A stretch of 64,000 nucleotides of DNA, taken from an uncultured Anaerolineae bacterium. GTDB lineage: Bacteria > Chloroflexota > Anaerolineae > Anaerolineales > Villigracilaceae. The notes beneath the pieces were generated by a model. It was not told the origin of the DNA and ran no database searches. It worked only from the letters and a program-made list of their open reading frames with translations. The position numbers and the translations under genes were made by a program. This document shows positions 1 to 7,138 of this stretch, one piece after another. The stretch covers positions 1-64,000 of the forward strand of contig CAIQVH010000019.1 of the NCBI GenBank assembly GCA_903875215.1, given 5' to 3'. Each line of letters begins with the position of its first letter. Within the stretch, counting starts at the first letter, position 1.

Positions 1-58
1 GACTGGCTACTTGTTCCAGCATTTCGGCTGGTAGGGTAAAATCATCTCGATAGGTCAT
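1..58 (-). CDS. IS256-family (mutator-type) transposase, N-terminal fragment
   Basis: The reading frame starts at an ATG at 58 and runs off the left edge after 19 residues (MTYRDDFTLPAEMLEQVAS). This N-terminus is the recognisable start of IS256-family DDE transposases, which catalyse cut-and-paste or copy-out movement of their element. A good ribosome binding site, AAGGAG, lies about 7 bases upstream of the ATG. Nothing can be said about whether the rest of the gene is intact. The assignment rests on the short N-terminal signature only. Confidence 0.7.
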   Translation of the reverse strand, partial: MTYRDDFTLPAEMLEQVAS

Positions 59-150
59 TGTGCGCTCCTTTTGTCTGGTAAACGATAGGATAACACTTGA
101 CCTATTTTTTGGGAATTTACAGAATAAAGTTTACACTACTATACTGCATC
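1..150 (-). mobile_element. IS256-family element, upstream end only (cut by window edge)
   Basis: The first 58 bases encode the start of an IS256-type transposase on the minus strand. The sequence upstream of it, read on the minus strand from about 150, begins GATGCAGTATAGTAGTGTAA. This resembles IS256-family inverted repeats, which also start with GA and contain GTGTAAA. The outer boundary near 150 is an inference; no target duplication can be tested because the other end is outside the window. From 151 to about 498 I see no convincing gene and no clear promoter. Confidence 0.45.
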
Positions 151-498
151 TGGATGCGCTGTATTATGCCACATAGCTGTCCTGTGATGATTGGTTATAC
201 TCAAATAATCCGTGTGTTTTCTTTTGACAAAGACGGTGGACACGATCGCATCAAATACGTCCGGTCGGATGAAAAGTTATGCCAACAACTCAAGTTGCCC
301 GGCGTGTAAATGATTCTTGCGTTAGTTTAGATCAAGTTTTTCCCGTCATCATCTCCATCCTGAATGGTTGATATAATCAATTTCATTGAATTTATAATTA
401 CGAGTTTTCTTGAATGTTTCTCCGCGGTTATTTTTTCTCGAACCCCCGAGCAAAAATCGCTGATGGCAGCCTGGCACAAACTTGAAAGCGATCAGGAC

Positions 499-1299
499 AT
501 GATTAGTAGAAGAGATTTGCTTAAATTAGTCCCAGCGGTGATGGCGTCCAATTTGGTAACCATCCTGGAACCCCATGATCCAAACCTTAAAACTGATAAG
601 TCATTCCATGGTACGAACCTGGCCGGATGGAATGTGGTTCTCGGAGATGCTCTATATGTGCGAGCTGGTGAACCACCTGTCACCCTGGCCGATATTGAGA
701 CCTTGCATCCCACGTCTCGATTCAGCGAGCTGCGTGCAAATATTAATAGGCGGGTGATCATGGCCCACAACATCACCTTCAAACGAGTCATTGACCCATT
801 CGCCCGAAATTACATTCATACCGCTACCTTCAAATTCCGATTGCCTTATATCCCAACCAACGATAATAACGCTCTCTGGCATGGACAAACCCTTGAAGCA
901 GGCATTTCCATTTGGGATGGTGCGGCGTCAAGACTGGATTATGGTTTAGCTTTCCAGTGGGATCTAAATCCATGGAACGAGTTCGGAAAATTCAGGGTTT
1001 GGACCGGTCAAACAGGTGCCGGCAAATGGGTTAACAATGGTTCATCACTTACCCCGGATACAAATTGGCATCAAGCAATGATTCTTGTTGATTTTAAGCG
1101 TGAAAACACAGACCTGATTATTGACGGCAAACGCCATCTTTCAAGTTTTTTCAAAACCACAAGGCCGGCTGCTTGGGGAAAAGAAGTCGCTGCCAGGTTC
1201 CAGGTTGAAATTGTGAGTATCTATCCGGAACCTTCAGGGATAAAAGCTGCCAATAGAGCACAATTTAAAGATTGGACCTGGCTTTGGAATACAGCGTAA
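499..1299 (+). CDS. Hypothetical exported protein with twin-arginine signal
   Basis: I do not recognise the family. With a start at 499 the protein has 266 residues and opens MISRRDLLKLVPAVM, an SRRxxLK twin-arginine motif followed by a short hydrophobic stretch, so Tat export is likely. The frame is open upstream to 364, but no ribosome binding site supports that earlier start and the Tat motif would then be internal. The mature part is rich in Trp, Asn and Gly and has several WHxxxxxVDF/IDGK-type strands. This is reminiscent of a concanavalin-like beta-sandwich (laminin-G/polysaccharide-lyase type), an impression rather than an assignment. It stands alone with no operon partner. AT content is higher than in most of the window, hinting at recent acquisition next to the insertion element. 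Confidence 0.6.
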   Translation: MISRRDLLKLVPAVMASNLVTILEPHDPNLKTDKSFHGTNLAGWNVVLGDALYVRAGEPPVTLADIETLHPTSRFSELRANINRRVIMAHNITFKRVIDPFARNYIHTATFKFRLPYIPTNDNNALWHGQTLEAGISIWDGAASRLDYGLAFQWDLNPWNEFGKFRVWTGQTGAGKWVNNGSSLTPDTNWHQAMILVDFKRENTDLIIDGKRHLSSFFKTTRPAAWGKEVAARFQVEIVSIYPEPSGIKAANRAQFKDWTWLWNTA

Positions 1300-1378
1300 A
1301 TGGGCCATGCCAGGAAAAATCAGGTCTTTTCGCTACAAGCACCGACAATCCGATAGATCTCTTTAATTTTCCTGGCGT

Positions 1379-1600
1379 CTACTGCAGCCTGGCGACTTGA
1401 CGATAAAGTTCCCAGCTTTCGAAGGTTCCCGGAACCGCCAGCCGGGGGTGCTGGCATTTATTGGCGGCGAGCGGGGAAAGGTAACCGTTTGAGTCTTTCT
1501 GCATGGTGGCGAGGACTTTATCGGCGGCTTTGACCAGGGAGGCTTGCGCCGCCGCATCTTTCCCCACCACTGCCAGCGAGACGGTGCCCAGAACCTCCTT
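1379..1600 (-). pseudogene. Remnant of an unidentified gene, C-terminal fragment
   Basis: On the minus strand an open stretch encodes about 70 residues (LKEVLGTVSLAVVGKDAAAQ onward, ending YRQVARLQ and a TAG at 1379-1381). It has normal-looking composition and helix-like spacing. It begins directly after an in-frame stop near 1600 and has no credible start codon with a ribosome binding site. It therefore looks like the 3' end of a decayed gene. The family is not recognisable from this length. From 1601 to 1852 there is no gene. The only structure there is a 6-bp hairpin (ACCCCG/CGGGGT, 1816-1836) in the leader of the next gene. Confidence 0.3.
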
Positions 1601-1852
1601 GAGTTTTCAGGGTTGGAATTGCTGAGAGTATAGAGAATACCCCTTGTTGACCAAAGAGGAAAATAAGTTTATAATTTTTATGATAATTGTACTAATACTC
1701 CTTACCGGTTTGTTTCAATTTATCAATACTCAAACCAGCCAGATCGCCAGCTTATCTGCCCCATCATACTTCGCCATGACGACACGGCGAGTAGAGATGC
1801 ATTCTTAACCGGTCTACCCCGCAACCTTAACGGGGTTTATAAAAAGGAGAAA

Positions 1853-2470
1853 ATGATGTCACAATCCCAGATAAAAGAAAAACCTGTTCATCCAACCGAA
1901 CCACAGCCTCGCCTTGCATCGCAGCCTGTAGAGCAGATGCGCCCAGAATGGTTGGACACGCTATCTCGTATTCCAGGCGCAGGCCTGAAAGGGGATGGCT
2001 TTCCCCGCAATGTCCTTGGTGTGCTCATGTACAACCCGGAAACATTCGGCCCATTTCTGGATTATTGGGTAACCTGTAAGTTAAAAATGGGTCTCAGCGT
2101 GCGTGAACAGGAGCTTGTCATCCTGCGGATGGCTTGTCTGTATCGGAGCAATTATGTCTGGATGCACCACGTCCCGGTCGGTCGCGAATTTGGTGTAAAT
2201 GATACTGAATTAGACATGCTGCGCAACGGGAGTTATGCCAGCTTTAGCCAGCGGGAACATTCTCTGCTTGCCTTCACCGATGAACTGGTAGATTCTCGCA
2301 CCATAAATCCAGATACATGGGCTCAACATAAAGCAGCCATCAAAGACAGTGACCTGGTGGACCTAATCGGCCTGGTTTCGCAGTATGTCCTGTTCGCCCT
2401 GACAAATAACGCCATGCAGATACAGGTGGAACCTGCGCTCAAATCCATTTCCGGCATCGAAGACGATTGA
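1853..2470 (+). CDS. Carboxymuconolactone decarboxylase / AhpD-like protein
   Basis: The 205-residue product has the all-helical CMD/AhpD layout: an N-terminal segment with PEWLDTLSRIPGAG, a central LSVREQELVILRMACL helix and a C-terminal alpha-helical repeat. The canonical CxxC of AhpD is absent: around residues 100-105 the sequence reads YRSNYVWMHHVPVG, with a histidine but no redox cysteine pair. A peroxidatic role is therefore unlikely. It resembles the larger group of uncharacterised CMD proteins of about 180-200 residues. A strong AAGGAG box sits 3 nt before the ATG at 1853 and 6 nt before a second ATG at 1856; the second may be the true start. The gene is monocistronic, with a small hairpin in its leader. 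Confidence 0.8.
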   Translation: MMSQSQIKEKPVHPTEPQPRLASQPVEQMRPEWLDTLSRIPGAGLKGDGFPRNVLGVLMYNPETFGPFLDYWVTCKLKMGLSVREQELVILRMACLYRSNYVWMHHVPVGREFGVNDTELDMLRNGSYASFSQREHSLLAFTDELVDSRTINPDTWAQHKAAIKDSDLVDLIGLVSQYVLFALTNNAMQIQVEPALKSISGIEDD

Positions 2471-2849
2471 AATCATAATTTCTTAAGCAAGGCACGTTAA
2501 AAATTCCCCTACCGCACAGTTGAAGTAACTTGAGTTTAGAGTTCACCCAAGGCAAAAAGCCTTTGTACCCGGATTTTACGGATGAACACGGACAGAACCT
2601 GTTTTTAAGCTCTTAAATCCGTGCTTTTTCCGTATCATCCGCGTAATCCGTGTCCAGCTTTTTCCATTTTGCGCCGAAATTCATCACTGCTTAAGTTCTC
2701 AAAACAAAATCCAAACTCAAGAAATAAAAGGTCAGTCATAAAGCACACTTTGCGGTGACCAAACCAAAAAAGTGGAGCCAAATGACTGACCGCTTCATCG
2801 TAGATACAAAAGTATTGAAAGTACGCAAGGAGATGAGGGGATTTGACTG
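2471..2849. other. Intergenic region with an imperfect inverted repeat
   Basis: No gene is supported here. Between about 2565 and 2663 lie two related arms in opposite orientation: ATTTTACGGATGAACACGGA on the left, and on the right a stretch ending GCGTAATCCGTGTCC. They contain several copies of ACGGAT / ATCCGT and could fold into a long imperfect hairpin. Elements with this ACACGGAT wording occur between genes in many environmental bacteria; function unknown. Confidence 0.5.
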
Positions 2850-3254
2850 TTATTCGATGATTTCAAAATCGGTGCTGATCTCTGCCGTCGCCCGGACAGT
2901 GGCTGCCACCGAACAATACTTCTCGTGCGAAAGCTGGATGGCCTGCGCAACAGCTTTTTCGGTCAACCCTTGGCCAGAAACCTTGAAATGCAGGTGAATT
3001 TTCCGAAAAGTCCAGGGGGGATCGGCATCCTGTTCACCGCTGGAGCTGATCTCCAGGGAGGCCAGCGGCATGCGCTTTTTCTCAAGGATTTCCACCACAT
3101 CCACTGCAGAGCAGGAGGCCACTGCCAGCAGCAGCAAATCCGAAGGTTTGATCCCGACTCCTTCATCAGGCGTGGAGAGGACGACCGAGTGGCGGGTCGA
3201 GTCGATCCCGACAAATTGTTTTCCTTCAACCCATTTGACAATCGCAGTTCCCAT
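2850..3254 (-). CDS. OsmC family protein
   Basis: The 134-residue product is a typical small OsmC/Ohr-family protein. These are dimeric thiol-based peroxidases or related detoxification proteins of the cytoplasm. Visible signatures are the N-terminal strand AIVKWVEGKQFVGID, the helix KPSDLLLLAVASCSAVDVVEILEKK carrying the first conserved cysteine, and the C-terminal LSHEKYCSVAATV with the second. Both redox cysteines are thus present. Start at 3254 is chosen because AGAGGAA lies 7 nt upstream; the frame is open further upstream without a site. It is the last gene of a minus-strand redox cluster that includes a thioredoxin fusion. Confidence 0.88.
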   Translation of the reverse strand: MGTAIVKWVEGKQFVGIDSTRHSVVLSTPDEGVGIKPSDLLLLAVASCSAVDVVEILEKKRMPLASLEISSSGEQDADPPWTFRKIHLHFKVSGQGLTEKAVAQAIQLSHEKYCSVAATVRATAEISTDFEIIE

Positions 3255-3313
3255 AAATATTCCTCTTTGTATTTTAGATTGAAAACGGTACACGACCGTT
3301 GCAGTTACCCTGC

Positions 3314-3526
3314 TCAGCTAAATCCAGCGCGGCTTCCACAACTGCTGCCGGAGGTATTAAGCGAGCCCGACGAAGCAGCTCCAAACGAAATCACCTTGGA
3401 AAGTTGTTTCTGGGTGTTGGCGCTGGCGCATTCAGGGCAGGCCGGAATCCGGTCGGCTTCAGAAAATCGCAGCATCTTCTCAAATTGGGTGCCGCATTCA
3501 TTGCAGCGATATTCATACGTCGGCAT
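3314..3526 (-). CDS. FmdB-family zinc ribbon protein
   Basis: A 70-residue protein starting MPTYEYRCNECGTQFEK, with a second knuckle CPECASANTQKQLSKVISFG. The CxxC...CxxC arrangement and the opening are diagnostic of the FmdB/CxxC_CXXC_SSSS putative regulatory family. The family was first noted beside formamidase/amidase genes and its role remains unclear. The C-terminus is Ser/Gly-rich (GAASSGSLNTSGSSCGS) as in many members. A TTAGGAG box precedes the ATG. It sits 31 nt downstream of the thioredoxin-DUF2892 gene and 59 nt upstream of the OsmC gene, so cotranscription is likely. Confidence 0.85.
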   Translation of the reverse strand: MPTYEYRCNECGTQFEKMLRFSEADRIPACPECASANTQKQLSKVISFGAASSGSLNTSGSSCGSRAGFS

Positions 3527-3557
3527 GGCTACTCCTAATCCATGAGAAAAGATGTAA

Positions 3558-4082
3558 TCAAACTGAGGCTCCGCCAGTCATTTTCTTAAATTGACTGGTT
3601 AACGCTTTCCAGATTGGGCAACGATCATAAATGGCACTGAACATAAGCAGACCACTCAACCCAAACAGGAGCCTGTTGCTGCCAATCATCCAGCCCAAAC
3701 CAAACACAGCCAGCCCCAATCCGATACGGAGAAAGCGTTCCCCATTCGAAAGTCCAACCAGAGAGAGCTCGCCGCCGGTTGCCAACGTCTCGAACATCTT
3801 TTGGAGCGCGGCCGCCGGTTTTGCGCCCACCTGGCGTAATGTTTCCTGACCGTTGCGATAGACGATCAGCGTGGGAATGCCATAGATTTTGAGCTGTTGC
3901 AGCAATTCCTGGTTTTCATCGGCGTTGATTTGCCATAAATCCACGCGCCCGGCATATTCCTGGGCCAGTTTTTCCAGGATGGGCTTTACCATTTTGCATG
4001 GCCCGCACCAGGGCGCCCAAAAATCCACCACCACCGGGCGGGGATTTTGCTTCAGGTTTTCAAAAAAAATTTGCGGCTTCAT
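3558..4082 (-). CDS. Thioredoxin fused to a C-terminal DUF2892 (YgaP-type) membrane domain
   Basis: Residues 1-105 form a thioredoxin fold with the active site FWAPWCGPCK (Cys26 and Cys29) and the cis-proline region GIPTLIVYRNGQ. Residues about 115-170 (SNGERFLRIGLGLAVFGLGW...SGLLMFSAIYDRCPIW) form a DUF2892 domain: two hydrophobic segments and a CPI motif, as in the membrane part of the YgaP rhodanese and in the separate DUF2892 gene next door. The product is therefore probably a membrane-anchored cytoplasmic dithiol reductase. Start at 4082 (MKPQIFF) is preferred over a GTG at 4097, because 4097 falls inside a hairpin; no good ribosome binding site is visible for either. Neighbours are OsmC, FmdB, DUF2892 and DUF302. 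Confidence 0.85.
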   Translation of the reverse strand: MKPQIFFENLKQNPRPVVVDFWAPWCGPCKMVKPILEKLAQEYAGRVDLWQINADENQELLQQLKIYGIPTLIVYRNGQETLRQVGAKPAAALQKMFETLATGGELSLVGLSNGERFLRIGLGLAVFGLGWMIGSNRLLFGLSGLLMFSAIYDRCPIWKALTSQFKKMTGGASV

Positions 4083-4091
4083 AAAGAAATA

Positions 4092-4115
4092 GGGCACGCT
4101 GGCGAAGCCGTGCCC
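4092..4115 (-). terminator. Hairpin between DUF2892 and thioredoxin-fusion genes
   Basis: Read on the minus strand, GGGCACG (4115-4109) pairs with CGTGCCC (4098-4092). The inner GGC/GCC can extend the stem, and TATTTCTTT follows. It resembles an intrinsic terminator or attenuator after the DUF2892 gene. The ATG of the thioredoxin fusion lies directly in the tail, so expression of the downstream gene may be attenuated or start separately. Confidence 0.55.
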
Positions 4116-4136
4116 TCGCTCCTCGCTGCGATTGTT

Positions 4137-4337
4137 TTACTTGCTGAGCGTGCTGATTTTCAGCAGGGCATAGATCGGGCAGAAACCAACTGCGCCGGTA
4201 AATAGCAGCACCACGCCAACTACATCCGCAACAATCGCGGTTGCGCCGCTGAGCAAGCCGCCAAAACCCAGATACAGTAACACGATGCCGGCAATCGCAC
4301 GGATAACACGATCAATGGTCGATTCATTTGCTTTCAT
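4137..4337 (-). CDS. DUF2892 (YgaP-like) small membrane protein
   Basis: A 66-residue protein (MKANESTIDRVIRAIAGIVL...CPIYALLKISTLSK) with two predicted membrane helices at about 14-32 and 38-55 and the family CP motif near the end. DUF2892 is known as the membrane domain of the E. coli rhodanese YgaP and as a stand-alone protein near sulfur-transferase, thioredoxin and sulfide-related genes. Start at 4337 has an ideal GGAGG 5-6 nt upstream. The same domain is fused to thioredoxin in the next gene, so the two may pair in the membrane. Substrate unknown. Confidence 0.88.
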   Translation of the reverse strand: MKANESTIDRVIRAIAGIVLLYLGFGGLLSGATAIVADVVGVVLLFTGAVGFCPIYALLKISTLSK

Positions 4338-4445
4338 CAGAGCCTCCAAAATTAGTGGGATTAATGAGCGTACTGCTTCTTTGGATGCAAATATCCAATA
4401 AAGGTTACATTTTGTTTTTTATGGATTGCGCCGCCAACCAGATGT

Positions 4446-4838
4446 TTATGCCTGTAATGCGGCGGAGACGCGCGCCAGGCGCTTTCTCGCTTCGTCTGCT
4501 ACCGCCTCAAGCGCCGGATCATGAATAAGATCGGTCATGGAGAGTGGATCAATAATATTGACCACCGTTTCATTGCCTTGTTCGTACACGATCACGTTAC
4601 AGGGCAACAGCAAGCCCACTTCTGGCCGCGCTGTCAACGCCCGGTGCGCCAGTGGCGGATTGCAGACACCGAGAATGGCATATTTGCGAAAATCAACATC
4701 CAGCTTCTTTTTCATCGTTTCCTTGACGTCAATGCTGGTGAGTACGCCGAAGCCTTCGGTTTTTAGCGCATCGGTTACTTTCTCGAGCGCGGCTTCATAG
4801 GATAATTTCAAAGTGGATTGAAATCCTAATTCAGACAT
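4446..4838 (-). CDS. DUF302 domain protein
   Basis: The 130-residue product (MSELGFQSTLKLSYEAALEK...) shows the whole DUF302 domain: the helix SYEAALEKVTDALKTEGFGVLTSIDVKETM, then KYAILGVCNPPLAHRALTARPEVGLLLPCNVIVYE, and VVNIIDPLSM. DUF302 proteins are small alpha/beta proteins, often next to thioredoxin, sulfur-metabolism or metal genes; the biochemical role is unsettled. The two cysteines (GVCNPP and LLPCNV) are conserved in the family. Start at 4838 has GGGAG 7-8 nt upstream; the longer frame to 4892 lacks one. It is the first gene of the minus-strand redox cluster, about 250 nt from the divergent thrC. Confidence 0.88.
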   Translation of the reverse strand: MSELGFQSTLKLSYEAALEKVTDALKTEGFGVLTSIDVKETMKKKLDVDFRKYAILGVCNPPLAHRALTARPEVGLLLPCNVIVYEQGNETVVNIIDPLSMTDLIHDPALEAVADEARKRLARVSAALQA

Positions 4839-5091
4839 AAGATTCTCCCGTATCAAGTTTATGCGTTTCTTTTTGGATGTATTAAGCATCAAAAAGTTGC
4901 GCTCCCCTGCAAAAAAGGTGAAAAAGGGTTGGGTCGTCCACCCCGTCTGTGTTGGCGCTTTTTGAGCCTTCCGGGCACATAGCCTCGCTTTTACAAACCC
5001 TCGCGCCTCTTATCGAACCGTTTCCAAAACAGGGCTGCCGGGTTTTTTTGTGTTAAACTTGGCAAAATTTCCTGAAAGCTGGATTAATTTC

Positions 5092-6147
5092 ATGCCTTAC
5101 CGCGGTTTACTGGCCCACTATGGCCCCCTGCTCGACCTGCCTGCCCACACCCGCCCCGTCACCCTGCTGGAGGGAAATACGCCCCTGATCCCGGCTGTAA
5201 GTCTGGCGCGCCAGCTGGGCGGCGGATTTGAGCTGTATATCAAGTACGAAGGGCTCAACCCAACCGGGTCCTTCAAAGATCGCGGCATGACGGCTGCGAT
5301 CAGCGAGGCGCTCGGGCGCGGCGTAACAACCGTGATCTGCGCCAGCACCGGCAACACCGCCGCCTCGGCGGCGGCCTACGCCGCGCGCGCCGGTATGAAA
5401 TCCATCGTGCTGATTCCGCAGGGCAAAGTCGCGGCGGGAAAACTGGCCGGAGCCATCGCCTACGGCGCGCAGGTCATCCAGATTGACGGCTCCTTCGACG
5501 ACGCGCTGACAATGGTGGTCGAAATCTCCAGGAAACATCCCATTTCGCTGGTCAATTCGATCAATCCTTATCGCATCGAGGGCCAGAAAACCGCGGCCTT
5601 TGAGATTTGCGACGGTCTCGAACAGGCTCCCGACTGGTTGTGCCTGCCGGTCGGCAACGCTGGCAACATCACCGCCTACTGGGCAGGATTCAAGCAATAC
5701 AACAACCTGAAGTGGAGCGGCCTGCCGCACATTCTGGGTGTCCAGGCGGCAGGCGCGGCTCCGCTGGTGCTCGGACATCCCGTTGAGCACCCTGAAACAG
5801 TGGCAACCGCGATTCGCATCGGCAAGCCGGCGCGGGGTGAGCAGGCGCTCGAAGCAGCGGAAGAATCGGCTGGGCGCATCATCGCAGTCAGCGACGAGGA
5901 AATCGTCGCCATGCAAAAGCTGCTCGCCCGGCTGGAGGGCATCTGGGTGGAACCGGCCTCCGCAGCCGGGTTGGCCGGCCTGGCGCATGAAATCGCCGCC
6001 GGGAAGTTTGACGCCCGCGGCAGGCGCATCGTCGCCATTTGCACCGGGCACGGGTTGAAAGACCCCGAGATCGTCACCCAGGGCATGGACAAGCCAAAAA
6101 TCGTCGCGCCGCAGTTGCAGGCGCTGGAAGAAGTGATCCTGGGGTAA
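5092..6147 (+). CDS. thrC: Threonine synthase
   Basis: Threonine synthase converts O-phospho-homoserine to threonine and phosphate using PLP. The 351-residue protein has the short (class II-like) architecture. The PLP lysine is Lys62 in NPTGSFKDRG, the phosphate-binding CASTGNTAASAAAYAARAG loop follows, and the pyrimidine-binding end is ICTGHGLKDPE. Start at 5092 (MPYRGLLAHYG) matches the family N-terminus; a GTG at 5050 is open but would add 14 unusual residues. Homoserine kinase follows after 29 nt, forming a thrC-thrB operon. No leader peptide or riboswitch is apparent in the 250 nt upstream, which otherwise hold no gene. Confidence 0.95.
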   Translation: MPYRGLLAHYGPLLDLPAHTRPVTLLEGNTPLIPAVSLARQLGGGFELYIKYEGLNPTGSFKDRGMTAAISEALGRGVTTVICASTGNTAASAAAYAARAGMKSIVLIPQGKVAAGKLAGAIAYGAQVIQIDGSFDDALTMVVEISRKHPISLVNSINPYRIEGQKTAAFEICDGLEQAPDWLCLPVGNAGNITAYWAGFKQYNNLKWSGLPHILGVQAAGAAPLVLGHPVEHPETVATAIRIGKPARGEQALEAAEESAGRIIAVSDEEIVAMQKLLARLEGIWVEPASAAGLAGLAHEIAAGKFDARGRRIVAICTGHGLKDPEIVTQGMDKPKIVAPQLQALEEVILG

Positions 6148-6176
6148 CAACCGGGTCACCCAGATGGGAGAACGAA

Positions 6177-7091
6177 ATGAAAATTCTGGTCAAAGTCCCC
6201 GCCACGACCGCCAACCTCGGCCCCGGCTTCGACGCCCTCGGGCTGGCGCTGGATCTGTGGAATGAAGCCGAGTTTATCGCCACTGATGACCGGCAGATCC
6301 GCCTGACGATTTCCGGAGAAGGGGAAGGTAAACTGCCGACCGACGCCGACAACCCGATCGTCGATGCGGCCCTGAAAATTTATGACCTGGCGAAGAAACC
6401 CTGCACCGGCCTGCGGATTCACTGTCTGAATCGTGTGCCGATCAGCTCAGGCCTGGGCTCCAGTTCGACGGCGTTATTGACCGGCATGCTGGGCGCCAAT
6501 GCCTTACTGGGCAGTCCATTTACCGATGAGGAAATCCTGAAACTGGCAATTGAAACCGAAGGCCACCCGGATAACGTCGCGCCGGCCATGCTGGGCGGGT
6601 TGGTGGCCTCCATCGTCTACGAGGGGCGCGTGATTTCGTTGAAACTGCCGGCCAGGGCCAATCGCTCGCCGGTGCATGTCACCATTGTGCTGCCAGACTT
6701 TGATTTCCCCACCAAGCAGGCGCGCGCCATCCTGCCCAAGCAGGTGGAGCGCAAGGATGCCATCTATAACATCAGCCGCGCCGTGCTGGTGACGGAAGCG
6801 CTGCGCACCGGTGACCTGGATCTACTAGGCAAGGCGATGACGGATGCGCTGCACCAGCCCTATCGTCTGCCGCTCATCCCGGGCGCTCAGGCGGCCATGG
6901 AAGCGGCTCACCATGCCGGGGCAGCGGCGGTGGCCCTTTCGGGAGCCGGCCCCAGCCTGATTGCGTTTTCTGCGAAACAGGAACCCGCGGTCGGCCAGGC
7001 CATGAAACGGGCCTTTGAATCGGCTGGTTTATCGGCCCGGATCTTTGAGCTGGGCACCAGCTACGAGGGCGCAGAAGTGTCCATCATCTAA
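6177..7091 (+). CDS. thrB: Homoserine kinase
   Basis: GHMP kinase that phosphorylates L-homoserine, giving the substrate of the preceding threonine synthase. The 304-residue protein opens MKILVKVPATTANLGPGFDALGLALDLWNE, the homoserine-kinase signature. It has the GHMP phosphate loop VPISSGLGSSSTA at about residues 86-98 and the C-terminal ALSGAGPSLIAFS motif. Start at 6177 has GGGAG 8 nt upstream; the frame is open to 6039 inside thrC but that extension is a shadow. The gene ends 9 nt before a strong hairpin terminator, so the operon is just thrC-thrB. Confidence 0.96.
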   Translation: MKILVKVPATTANLGPGFDALGLALDLWNEAEFIATDDRQIRLTISGEGEGKLPTDADNPIVDAALKIYDLAKKPCTGLRIHCLNRVPISSGLGSSSTALLTGMLGANALLGSPFTDEEILKLAIETEGHPDNVAPAMLGGLVASIVYEGRVISLKLPARANRSPVHVTIVLPDFDFPTKQARAILPKQVERKDAIYNISRAVLVTEALRTGDLDLLGKAMTDALHQPYRLPLIPGAQAAMEAAHHAGAAAVALSGAGPSLIAFSAKQEPAVGQAMKRAFESAGLSARIFELGTSYEGAEVSII

Positions 7092-7099
7092 TCACAAAA

Positions 7100-7138
7100 G
7101 CAGCGTCTGCCGGCATCACGCGGCAGACGCTGCTTTTT
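7100..7138. terminator. Bidirectional terminator between thrB and a glycosyltransferase gene
   Basis: A perfect 13-bp stem, GCAGCGTCTGCCG (7100-7112) with CGGCAGACGCTGC (7121-7133), has an 8-nt loop and is followed by TTTTT. The left flank is A-rich (CACAAAA), so it also works on the minus strand. The right arm and most of the loop encode the last codons of the convergent glycosyltransferase gene (stop at 7116-7118), an economical overlap of terminator and coding sequence. Confidence 0.9.

Noticed and set aside
97-309. 70-residue plus-strand open frame
   Set aside because: It overlaps the probable insertion-element end, has no ribosome binding site and no familiar motif.
2755-2997. 80-residue plus-strand open frame
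   Set aside because: It runs into the antisense of the OsmC gene; no start signal and no family.
3300-3320. Overlap or fusion of the FmdB and OsmC genes
   Set aside because: Each has its own ribosome binding site and stop codon; the 59-nt gap is ordinary.
5107-6159. 350-residue open frame on the minus strand
   Set aside because: Antisense shadow of threonine synthase caused by high GC content.
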